NCBI GenBank assembly: GCA_904501955.1
Contig: CAJGCY010000166.1
Location: 1-5,320 of the forward strand
Direction of reading: 5' to 3'
From: an uncultured Akkermansia sp.
GTDB lineage: Bacteria; Verrucomicrobiota; Verrucomicrobiia; Verrucomicrobiales; Akkermansiaceae
Length of the DNA: 5,320 nucleotides
Shown here: positions 1-5,223 of the stretch, one piece after another
How positions within the stretch are numbered: the first letter of the stretch is position 1
How the letters are laid out: the number at the start of each line of letters is the position of its first letter
Position numbers and translations under genes: made by a program
Notes under the pieces: model-generated
The model's database searches: none
The model's input: only the letters and a program-made list of their open reading frames with translations
Told to the model about the DNA's origin: nothing

Positions 1-1
1 C

Positions 2-118
2 CACGCACTCGCTATTGATATGACACCCGTTGGCACGGGTTCAGAGTTCCGCTCGCCTGCGGCTCGCAAACTGCACGCCAACTTCCGATTTATCGAGCAG
101 AGCAACCGGCGGCATTAA
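2..118 (+). CDS. Partial open frame (C-terminal end) running through a dispersed repeat, ends at TAA 116-118
   Basis: From the window edge, one forward frame stays open for 38 codons and ends at TAA 116-118. Its translation passes through the repeat and contains the words MTPVGTGSEF and NFRFIEQ before ending in SNRRH. No protein family is recognised. The stop lies 22 nt before a strong hairpin whose T tract serves the forward strand, which is what the 3' end of a real rightward gene would look like. Against this, 38 open codons in GC-rich DNA can occur by chance, and repeats of this kind often give spurious open frames. The start lies outside the window, so the frame could be the tail of a larger gene or only a repeat artefact. 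Confidence 0.25.
   Translation, partial: HALAIDMTPVGTGSEFRSPAARKLHANFRFIEQSNRRH
21..98. repeat. Dispersed REP-like repeat, left copy
   Basis: This stretch has two small hairpins: ACCCGT (25-30) against ACGGGT (35-40), and CCGC (49-52) against GCGG (59-62). It shares sequence, in inverted orientation, with the right end of the window. Positions 80-98 are a perfect 19-bp match to the complement of 5226-5244. TTCCGCTCGC (47-56) and GCTCGCAAACT (62-72) match the complement of the adjoining right-hand block. Relative to the right copy, this one has 11 extra bases, GCACGCCAACT (73-83), before TCCGATTT. A compact repeat with short GC stems, present twice in about 5 kb, fits a REP-like dispersed family. 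Copy number in the genome cannot be seen here. Confidence 0.6.
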
Positions 119-140
119 CCTGAACTTTAACTGCACCACA

Positions 141-177
141 AAAAAAACTCCCCGGTGATCAGCCGGAGAGTTTTTTT
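141..177. terminator. Bidirectional intrinsic terminator
   Basis: Two 15-nt arms (141-155 and 163-177) pair with a single mismatch around a 7-nt loop, TGATCAG. Each arm ends in a run of seven A or T, so the RNA of either strand has a GC-rich stem core (CTC..CCGG/CCGG.GAG) followed by a U tract. On the minus strand it lies 82 nt past the stop of the secreted-protein gene at 260. On the plus strand it lies 22 nt past the TAA at 116-118. This is a convincing rho-independent terminator, and its symmetry suits convergent genes. Confidence 0.88.
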
Positions 178-259
178 GAAACTGTGTGTCGCGTGGTGGG
201 GGCGCTCAGCGTGTACTGCAGTGCCACGCGTGGCTCACCATCCGCGGTGCGTGAGAGAT

Positions 260-694
<435 letters not shown>

Positions 695-770
695 GACAAA
701 ATCAGTGATACCATATTGTTTCTGCCCTTGCAAGTAAAAAGAAGAGGAATTCTCAAAATTTTCGGAAAAT

Positions 771-2027
771 TCAGGCTTGCAAGGAGCCAAAATCGGGGAT
801 TTCGGTGGAAATTTCCTCATCGGTGAGGTAACAACCGGGGTCGGAACCGAACCAATGACCATTCGCAAAGGCTGCACGCGTGCGGAAGCCACCGCCGCAA
901 AGGGCAAAGTGCTTGCAGGTGGCGCAGCGACCGCTGAGCAGCTTCTGGCGCTCCGCCGGGTCCTCCGCTCCGCGCAGTTTTTGCAGCTCGGCGGCGGAGG
1001 GGGCGGATGTAGCCTCCCACACCTCACTGAACTTCTGCGTTTTGACGTTGCCGAGGGTGACACTCTGCCAGAACTGGTCGGGGTGTATGTTGCCCTGCGT
1101 GTCAATGTTGGCAATACCGCGGCCGGAGGAGTTGGCGCCACCGCCGTTCCACTGCAGCAGCTTGAGGGTTTGCGCTGCAAGGGGGGAGCCCTCCCTGAGC
1201 TGGCGCAGCAAGATGTAAATGCCGTCTGCCGGCTGTGTCACCGTGAGCAGCTCGCGTGTCTGCCCGCTCTTGTGCCACGCCTCTGCGCGGGCAATGAGCA
1301 TATCCATGGCGGCGCGAGCCTCCTCCGGGTGCAGGCTGGCTACATCCACACCGCGCCCCGTGGGCACCAGGTGGTAGAAGCACACGCGCTGGATGCCCTC
1401 TTGCTCGATGAAGTTGAGAATCTCCTCCATGCTCTGCACATTGTTGCGGGTGAGGGTAAGGCGCAAGCCGGTCTTTTGCCCGGCTGCCTCGCAGTTTTTG
1501 AAGCCGCGGATGGCGCCGTTGAATGCCCCCTGCACACCGCGGAAGCTATCATGCACAGCACCGATGCCATCCAGAGAGATGCCCACGTACGCCACGCCGA
1601 GCTCCTTGAACATGGCGGCGTATTCCGGGGTGATGCGCGTGCCGTTGGTGGAGATGGTTACCTTCAGCCCGCGCTCCGTGGCGCGCTGCAATATCTGCGG
1701 CAGCTGCGGGTGGAGCAGGGGCTCACCACCGGAGAGCAACAGGGCGTTCACCTTGTAGTCCGCCAAGTCATCTATCACGGCGCAGCACTGCTCCCAAGTG
1801 AGCTCACCGGGGTACTGCTGCGCGTGTGAGTCCGCATAGCAGTGCACGCAGCGCAGGTTGCAGGTGCGGGTGATGTTCCATACCACAATGGGCTTGCGCG
1901 TGCGGGAAGAGGTGGGGGAGCAGGCGGCGGTACTGGCGTGCGGACCGTGCGCACCGTGGCCCAAGCCGTAGCGAATGTGGTCTGCGGGCTGCTCTGCACC
2001 GCACCAAAGGCGTGTGATGTTAATCAT
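771..2027 (-). CDS. ahbC: Radical SAM/SPASM protein, NirJ/AhbC type (probable 12,18-didecarboxysiroheme deacetylase)
   Basis: The product is 418 aa. The N terminus MINITRLWCG is the family's usual start, which fixes the ATG at 2027; the open frame upstream overlaps the previous gene. The radical SAM core has Cys at 56, 60 and 63 (TRTCNLRCVHCY), binding the SAM-coordinated 4Fe-4S cluster, then SGGEPLL (99-105), STNGT (126-130) and GISLDG (149-154). The C-terminal SPASM part has HPDQFW (315-320), GNV (326-328), Cys at 368, 371 and 377, and Cys 399 in DPGCYLTDEE, enough for an auxiliary cluster. HPDQFW plus LTDEE is typical of NirJ and AhbC. These enzymes remove side chains from a siroheme-derived ring: AhbC makes Fe-coproporphyrin III from 12,18-didecarboxysiroheme, and NirJ acts in heme d1 synthesis. 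AhbC is favoured because the partner gene is AhbD-like, but no nir genes or other heme genes lie in view to test this. It is cytoplasmic and oxygen-sensitive by family. The gene follows the upstream radical SAM gene after 20 nt with no clear ribosome-binding site, suggesting translational coupling. Confidence 0.85.
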   Translation of the reverse strand: MINITRLWCGAEQPADHIRYGLGHGAHGPHASTAACSPTSSRTRKPIVVWNITRTCNLRCVHCYADSHAQQYPGELTWEQCCAVIDDLADYKVNALLLSGGEPLLHPQLPQILQRATERGLKVTISTNGTRITPEYAAMFKELGVAYVGISLDGIGAVHDSFRGVQGAFNGAIRGFKNCEAAGQKTGLRLTLTRNNVQSMEEILNFIEQEGIQRVCFYHLVPTGRGVDVASLHPEEARAAMDMLIARAEAWHKSGQTRELLTVTQPADGIYILLRQLREGSPLAAQTLKLLQWNGGGANSSGRGIANIDTQGNIHPDQFWQSVTLGNVKTQKFSEVWEATSAPSAAELQKLRGAEDPAERQKLLSGRCATCKHFALCGGGFRTRAAFANGHWFGSDPGCYLTDEEISTEIPDFGSLQA

Positions 2028-2047
2028 GGCGTCAGTTAAAAATCGTG

Positions 2048-3115
2048 TTAATCCTTGCGGCAGGCTGCCGGTATGTAGTTGCACAGGGGCTCCGCTCCCA
2101 TCATGCCCAGCCCGGAACCGTAAGCGCGTGCTCGCGAGCCACCGCATACCTTGCGGTACTCACACTTGCCGCACTTGCCCTCCAGCGCGTCATCATTGCG
2201 CAGCTCGGTGAAGATGGGGTGCGTGCGGTACAGCGTCGCAAGGTCATCCGTGCGTATATTGCCCGCCGTGAGGGGCAGGAACCCGCTCGGTTGCACCTCG
2301 CCCGTGTGTGAGATGAAGAGCACGCCCTTGCCGTCGCGCGTGGGCACCATGTGGCGCGGGGCTTGCCCGCCACGGCGCGCTGCCTGCATGAGCACGCGGC
2401 GGTAGTGGTGCCCCTCCGTGGTCTTGATGGCAAAGGGAAGCTCCGCACGCAGTGCCTCCAAGCGCTGCCATACGCTCTCCAAATCCTCCGCCGTGGGCAA
2501 ATCTTCCAGCGAGGCTCGGCCGGTCGGCACCAGTACGAACACGCTCCATACATCCGGCTTCAGCTCGCGCATCAGCTCGATGAAGGCATCCAACTCCCCG
2601 AGGGTGGACTTGGCCAGCGTGGTGTTCACCTGCAGCTGGATGCCCGCCTCCATCACAGCACGGGCTGCCTGCAGGGTGCGCTCGAAGGTATGCGGCACAC
2701 CGCGGAAGCGGTCATGCGTCTCCTGTGTGGCGCCGTCCAAGCTCAGGCTCAGGCTCACCACGCCCGCCTCCTTCAGCCGGTGGAAATCCGTGTGCACCAA
2801 GCGAGGCGTGGCGGCGGGGCTCAGCGCCACGCGCAGGCCTTTCGCCGTCGCTGCGCGGATGATGTCGTGGAGGTCCGCACGCATCATCGGGTCGCCACCC
2901 GTCAGCACCAGCATCGGCGGGCGCAGCTCCGCTATCTTGTCCACCAGCGCCAGCGCCTCCTCATGCGTCAGCTCCTCCGGGTGCGCTTTCGGCTGCGCGA
3001 TGGCACGGCAATGCTTGCAGGCAAGGGCGCAGGCGCGCGTTACCTCCCAGAACAAGATGAACGGTCTCTCGTTAAAGTCGATGGCTGCTGTGTGCGGATG
3101 CATAGTCGAGCACAC
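2048..3115 (-). CDS. Radical SAM/SPASM protein, TIGR04053 family (AhbD-like)
   Basis: The product is 355 aa from a GTG start. An in-frame ATG at 3103 would give 351 aa. GTG is preferred because GGGAGGG ends 8 nt before it, whereas the ATG is 20 nt from that site. The core has DFNERPF and WEVTRACALACKHCRA with Cys at 29, 33 and 36, then TGGDPMM (72-78) and SLSLDG (123-128). The C-terminal SPASM region has GEVQPSGFLPL (272-282), AGNIR, CGKCEYRKVCGG with Cys at 315, 318 and 324, plus Cys 345 in EPLCNYIP and Cys 352. This matches TIGR04053 as I recall it, a sister group of AhbD, the enzyme that oxidatively decarboxylates Fe-coproporphyrin III to heme b. The resemblance to AhbD runs through VPTGRA (196-201) and KCGKCEY. 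One difference is Ser 277 where AhbD, as I recall it, has Cys in QPCGY. Its position directly before the AhbC-type gene supports a role in the same tetrapyrrole pathway, but the exact reaction is not proven. Other radical SAM roles, such as peptide modification, remain possible, though no precursor peptide gene is evident. Confidence 0.85.
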   Translation of the reverse strand: MCSTMHPHTAAIDFNERPFILFWEVTRACALACKHCRAIAQPKAHPEELTHEEALALVDKIAELRPPMLVLTGGDPMMRADLHDIIRAATAKGLRVALSPAATPRLVHTDFHRLKEAGVVSLSLSLDGATQETHDRFRGVPHTFERTLQAARAVMEAGIQLQVNTTLAKSTLGELDAFIELMRELKPDVWSVFVLVPTGRASLEDLPTAEDLESVWQRLEALRAELPFAIKTTEGHHYRRVLMQAARRGGQAPRHMVPTRDGKGVLFISHTGEVQPSGFLPLTAGNIRTDDLATLYRTHPIFTELRNDDALEGKCGKCEYRKVCGGSRARAYGSGLGMMGAEPLCNYIPAACRKD

Positions 3116-3123
3116 ATTCTACA

Positions 3124-3130
3124 CCCTCCC
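3124..3130 (-). promoter_or_regulatory. Shine-Dalgarno GGGAGGG for the TIGR04053-type gene
   Basis: On the minus strand GGGAGGG is followed by 8 nt (TGTAGAAT) and then GTG at 3115. This is good spacing and decides the start in favour of GTG over the ATG at 3103. The site sits in a longer G-rich run that begins near 3138. It is the only strong ribosome-binding site found in front of any gene in the window. Confidence 0.55.
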
Positions 3131-3149
3131 CACCCCCTTTGCAAGGCTA

Positions 3150-3171
3150 AATACCGTGTGTTTTAGGTATT
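3150..3171. promoter_or_regulatory. Inverted repeat AATACC-N10-GGTATT upstream of the radical SAM operon, possible operator
   Basis: AATACC (3150-3155) and GGTATT (3166-3171) are perfect complements separated by 10 nt. They lie in the 87-bp gap between the lipoprotein stop and the radical SAM start, 35 nt upstream of the GTG. The half-site spacing suits a dimeric regulator binding one face of DNA, but a 6-bp dyad can arise by chance. No convincing promoter hexamers were found beside it, and there is no T tract to make it a terminator. Confidence 0.25.
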
Positions 3172-3202
3172 CCGTAGTAAAATGGTAGGCGTTAGTGGGG
3201 CT

Positions 3203-3571
3203 TTATGGTACTATGTAGCTTACTGTGTTAAACCCTTCTGTCTCAATCCAAATTTTTTCTCCGGTCTTAAATGACCAATCCATTTCCCATACCCCTATTT
3301 CTTTCAGCTCAGCCGGTTTAATGCTGAAATTGTGACGCCTTGATGTGCCGTTGGTGGTGTTTTGGACTGTTAATTTGCAACTCAGATAAGCTGTGCCAGA
3401 AGTATTGCGGACTTGGAGTACTTGCCCGCTGTGCCAAGTTGATTCGCTGAAGGTAATTGATATGGGCGGATGATTCTTAACAGGTTCTCGTGTACCTTTC
3501 GTACCTTTCTTTTCGCATGAAGAAAGCAAGGTGCAGCAGGCCAGTCCGGTGAATAAAAGGAAATGTTTCAT
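3203..3571 (-). CDS. Small lipoprotein of unknown function
   Basis: The product is 122 aa with a lipoprotein signal peptide: MKHF, a short hydrophobic stretch, and the lipobox LSSC with the lipidated Cys at 19. Glu at +2 suggests it is not held in the inner membrane, if rules for E. coli apply. A charged linker (KKGTKGTREP, 21-30) leads to a domain of alternating hydrophobic residues: LQVRNTSGTAYLSCKLTVQN (52-71), then IKPAELKEIGVWEMDW (84-99), then GEKIWIETEGF. The pattern reads as beta strands, perhaps a small Ig-like sandwich; no family is recognised. Its ATG lies 2 nt after the stop of the membrane protein gene (TAA-CA-ATG), so the two are almost certainly co-translated and may act together at the envelope. 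The gene is AT-rich (22 G or C of 60 in 3241-3300), unlike the radical SAM genes next door, which suggests a different origin. Confidence 0.78.
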   Translation of the reverse strand: MKHFLLFTGLACCTLLSSCEKKGTKGTREPVKNHPPISITFSESTWHSGQVLQVRNTSGTAYLSCKLTVQNTTNGTSRRHNFSIKPAELKEIGVWEMDWSFKTGEKIWIETEGFNTVSYIVP

Positions 3572-3573
3572 TG

Positions 3574-3936
3574 TTATTTAGAATTCTTGTCTGCGTACAT
3601 CGTAGTCCCCACAAACCAGATACCGAGGAACAGTATTGTTTCGAAAATCTGCAACTTAATCATTTCCCCTTCAGTTTTTTCATAGAATAAAGTAGCAAGT
3701 ATTGTTAGTATGAAATGAACGATACACACTTTTACGAATACAGGAAAGATGGTGTTTGCGATTTTGTCAAACACTTCGGAGACGTCCTCTCCACCAAGCC
3801 AAGTAAATAAAGAACAAATAGCTATTAGGCCAAATGCTAACATTAACCCTATACCCGGGGCAGTTAATAAGATACGCCAAAAAAATGCTCCGTGTGGTAC
3901 AGCCGTTTCCGTAGTTGCAATAAATTGTGTTATCAT
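3574..3936 (-). CDS. Small three-helix membrane protein of unknown function
   Basis: The product is 120 aa with three likely membrane helices at about residues 22-46, 62-85 and 97-115. The loop after helix 1 is acidic (GGEDVSEVFDK, 48-58), and the loop between helices 2 and 3 is charged (EKTEGEMIK). The tail is short and basic (ADKNSK). No catalytic motif or known family is recognised. The ATG at 3936 is the first in the frame that leaves a sensible N terminus; no Shine-Dalgarno is seen before it, but a 9-codon upstream ORF ends 12 nt before it. It leads a tightly packed pair with the lipoprotein and diverges from the recombinase gene across a spacer that holds a 15-bp inverted repeat. Its low GC fits that of its partner. 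A structural or partner role in an envelope complex, or an immunity-type role, would be speculation. Confidence 0.75.
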   Translation of the reverse strand: MITQFIATTETAVPHGAFFWRILLTAPGIGLMLAFGLIAICSLFTWLGGEDVSEVFDKIANTIFPVFVKVCIVHFILTILATLFYEKTEGEMIKLQIFETILFLGIWFVGTTMYADKNSK

Positions 3937-3952
3937 AGCAGACTTGTGTTAT
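3925..3952 (-). repeat. 9-bp direct repeat ATAACACAA spanning the membrane protein start
   Basis: Read on the minus strand, ATAACACAA occurs at 3952-3944 and again at 3933-3925, 19 bp apart. The second copy overlaps codons 2-4 (ATA ACA CAA) right after the ATG at 3936. Two identical sites about two helical turns apart could be operators for a regulator, or simply a chance or slippage duplication. Confidence 0.35.
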
Positions 3953-3978
3953 TGGGTGAGTGCATTGTACGTATTCAT
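3949..3978 (-). other. Possible 9-codon upstream ORF (MNTYNALTQ) before the membrane protein gene
   Basis: The left arm of the 15-bp inverted repeat contains an ATG facing left. It opens a frame of nine codons, MNTYNALTQ, stopped by TAA 12 nt before the ATG of the membrane protein gene. The first four codons are identical to those of the recombinase because both lie in the repeat arms. It may be a regulatory leader ORF, a relic of a duplicated recombinase start, or not translated at all. No ribosome-binding site is seen. Confidence 0.3.
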
Positions 3979-3980
3979 AA
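3966..3980 (-). repeat. Left arm of a perfect 15-bp inverted repeat
   Basis: The plus strand reads TGTACGTATTCATAA, the exact complement of 4108-4122. The 127 bp between the arms hold the core of the spacer between the recombinase and the membrane protein gene. The 6-bp palindrome TACGTA sits inside each arm. The arms point away from each other, each carrying an outward-facing ATG. This geometry suits the ends of an invertible segment or paired binding sites of the adjacent recombinase or a regulator. Confidence 0.8.
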
Positions 3981-4075
3981 TGCGCAAGGCAGCATACTAA
4001 AGCCCTTGAGAATTAGCCAGCGTAATTTTACATGTCAGCCCCCACAGAAAGTGCGTGCGCGCTCCGTTTTTCTTG

Positions 4076-4090
4076 AAAATTGCCAATTTT
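4076..4090. promoter_or_regulatory. AT-rich dyad AAAATT-GCC-AATTTT upstream of the recombinase
   Basis: AAAATT (4076-4081) and AATTTT (4085-4090) form a perfect dyad around GCC, 19 nt upstream of the recombinase ATG and inside the segment bounded by the 15-bp inverted repeat. It could be an operator near the recombinase promoter. As a hairpin it is weak and would not terminate well. No confident -35/-10 pair could be fixed in this spacer. Confidence 0.3.
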
Positions 4091-4107
4091 TCTGCTTGAC
4101 TACGGGT

Positions 4108-4122
4108 TTATGAATACGTACA
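4108..4122 (+). repeat. Right arm of a perfect 15-bp inverted repeat, overlapping the recombinase start codon
   Basis: This arm reads TTATGAATACGTACA and includes the recombinase ATG (4110-4112) with codons 2-4. It is the exact complement of 3966-3980. Beyond the 15 bp the two flanks do not match, so the repeat is sharply bounded. If the enclosed DNA inverted by recombination within the arms, the recombinase coding sequence would stay intact while any promoter inside would turn to face the leftward genes. Confidence 0.8.
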
Positions 4123-5111
4123 CATCAGAAGAGGTAGCAGCGCTGGAGATATTGCGAGGGACGGGCGTTAACATCGTGGAGGCGGCATTGGTGGCAAGGG
4201 CGGCGCTGGAGGCGGGTAGATACAAAGTGAAGCGTACGATGAAGTGCGTAGCACTGGGGGCGGAGGAGTTGAAGAGGCAGGAGAAGACGGTGAGCTTTGA
4301 AAAGGCGGTGGCGGAGGCGCTGTCGGCGAGGAAAGAACGCCGTGCGAGGACGCTGAGCGACTACCGCTATGTGACACGGCGCTTCATGAAGCGCTGCGAG
4401 GGGCTGGCGCAGCGGAGGGTGCGCAGTATACGGCCGGAGGAGTGCGCTGCGTACATCGAGCAGGCCTTCACCACGCCGAGCCAGCGAGCAAAGGCAAGGC
4501 GCGTGCTCAGCGCGGTGTTCGGCACGGCGGTGAAGCGTGGCTGGTGCAGTGAGAACCCGGTGCAGAAGGTGGATGTGCCGGTGGTGAAGGAGCAGCGCAT
4601 CCGCATCTTGACGCCGGAGGAGATAGAGCAACTGCTGAGCACGGCGCGCAGCTACCGCGGGGGCTGCTGCCTGCCGGCGGTGGGCATGATGCTGTATGCG
4701 GGAATCCGCCCGCATGAGGTGGCGCGCCTCACTTGGGAGCAAGTGGATTTGGAGGGGGGCACCATCAGCATATTACCGCAGCACAGCAAGACCGGCGGCG
4801 CGCGTCTGGTGACCATCCACAAGCCGCTGGCGCGGCTACTGGCTCAATTCCGCCAAGAAAAAACGGCCAAAATATGCCCGAGGCAATGGGTGAAGCGTTG
4901 GCGCCAGCTGCGCACCCAAGCGGGGTGGAATACCCGCAACCATCGCTGGCAGCAGGATGCCCTGCGCCACACCTTCGCCAGCTACCACCTGCGCCACTTC
5001 CGCAGCTACAGCGAGCTGCAATACGAAATAGGCCACCGTGACACCAACCTTCTGCGCACGCGCTATGTGGACATGAGCGGCGTGCGGCGCACCAAGCGCT
5101 TTTGGTTGTAG
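4110..5111 (+). CDS. Tyrosine-type site-specific recombinase/integrase
   Basis: The product is 333 aa. The ATG at 4110 is chosen over the in-frame TTG at 4080, though neither has a clear ribosome-binding site. Residues about 62-150 form the SAM-like core-binding domain (helical, with TLSDYRYVTRRFMKR and ARRVLSAVFGTAVKRGW), ahead of the catalytic domain from about 166 (LTPEEIEQLL). Catalytic residues are Arg 200 (AGIRPHEVARL), Lys 227 (HSKTGG), Arg 286 (DALRHTFASYH), His 309 (GHRD) and the nucleophile Tyr 319 (RTRYVDM). In the HxxR box the first His is Asp 283, a change I recall in related recombinases of Verrucomicrobiota and Planctomycetota, so activity is plausible. An extra N-terminal stretch of about 60 residues (charged and helical) may bind arm sites. 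The family cuts and rejoins DNA for integration, excision or inversion. No phage or conjugation genes and no tRNA attachment site are in view; the nearby 15-bp inverted repeat makes a DNA inversion role worth testing. Confidence 0.92.
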   Translation: MNTYTSEEVAALEILRGTGVNIVEAALVARAALEAGRYKVKRTMKCVALGAEELKRQEKTVSFEKAVAEALSARKERRARTLSDYRYVTRRFMKRCEGLAQRRVRSIRPEECAAYIEQAFTTPSQRAKARRVLSAVFGTAVKRGWCSENPVQKVDVPVVKEQRIRILTPEEIEQLLSTARSYRGGCCLPAVGMMLYAGIRPHEVARLTWEQVDLEGGTISILPQHSKTGGARLVTIHKPLARLLAQFRQEKTAKICPRQWVKRWRQLRTQAGWNTRNHRWQQDALRHTFASYHLRHFRSYSELQYEIGHRDTNLLRTRYVDMSGVRRTKRFWL

Positions 5112-5223
5112 AGCCGTCCCCGTACCGAGAGTACGCCCCCACACGCCCCACCCAGCGCCACGCCCGAACAGAGCCCTGCGCGATTTTGTTTTTGACCCAT
5201 TTCGTCTCGGTGTGGATTTCAAA

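Noticed and set aside
747..772. AT-rich dyad just after the AhbC-type stop as a terminator
   Set aside because: The stem (AATTTT-CGG-AAAATT) has only A/T pairs and no clear U tract; too weak to call.
695..1180. N-terminal extension of the TIGR04073-like protein to an upstream ATG at 1180
   Set aside because: It would overlap the AhbC-type gene in another frame and bury the evident signal peptide that starts at 694.
777..1829. Long forward open frame (350 codons) opposite the AhbC-type gene
   Set aside because: It is antisense to a gene with complete radical SAM and SPASM motifs; its translation is Gly/Ala/Leu-rich low-complexity with no recognisable domain, as expected for GC-rich shadows.
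2028..2147. N-terminal extension of the AhbC-type protein to 2147
   Set aside because: The family begins at MINITRLWCG (ATG at 2027); the extension overlaps the preceding gene by about 100 bp.
2351..3188. Two overlapping forward open frames (271 and 256 codons) opposite the TIGR04053-type gene
   Set aside because: Both are antisense to a clear radical SAM gene and have His/Arg/Gln- or Ser-rich translations without motifs.
4125..4742. Leftward open frame of 205 codons opposite the recombinase
   Set aside because: His/Arg/Leu-rich shadow antisense to a recombinase with an almost complete active site.
5121..5135. Small hairpin CGTAC-CGAGA-GTACG after the recombinase stop as a terminator
   Set aside because: The stem is only 5 bp and no T tract follows; it is not convincing as a rho-independent terminator.
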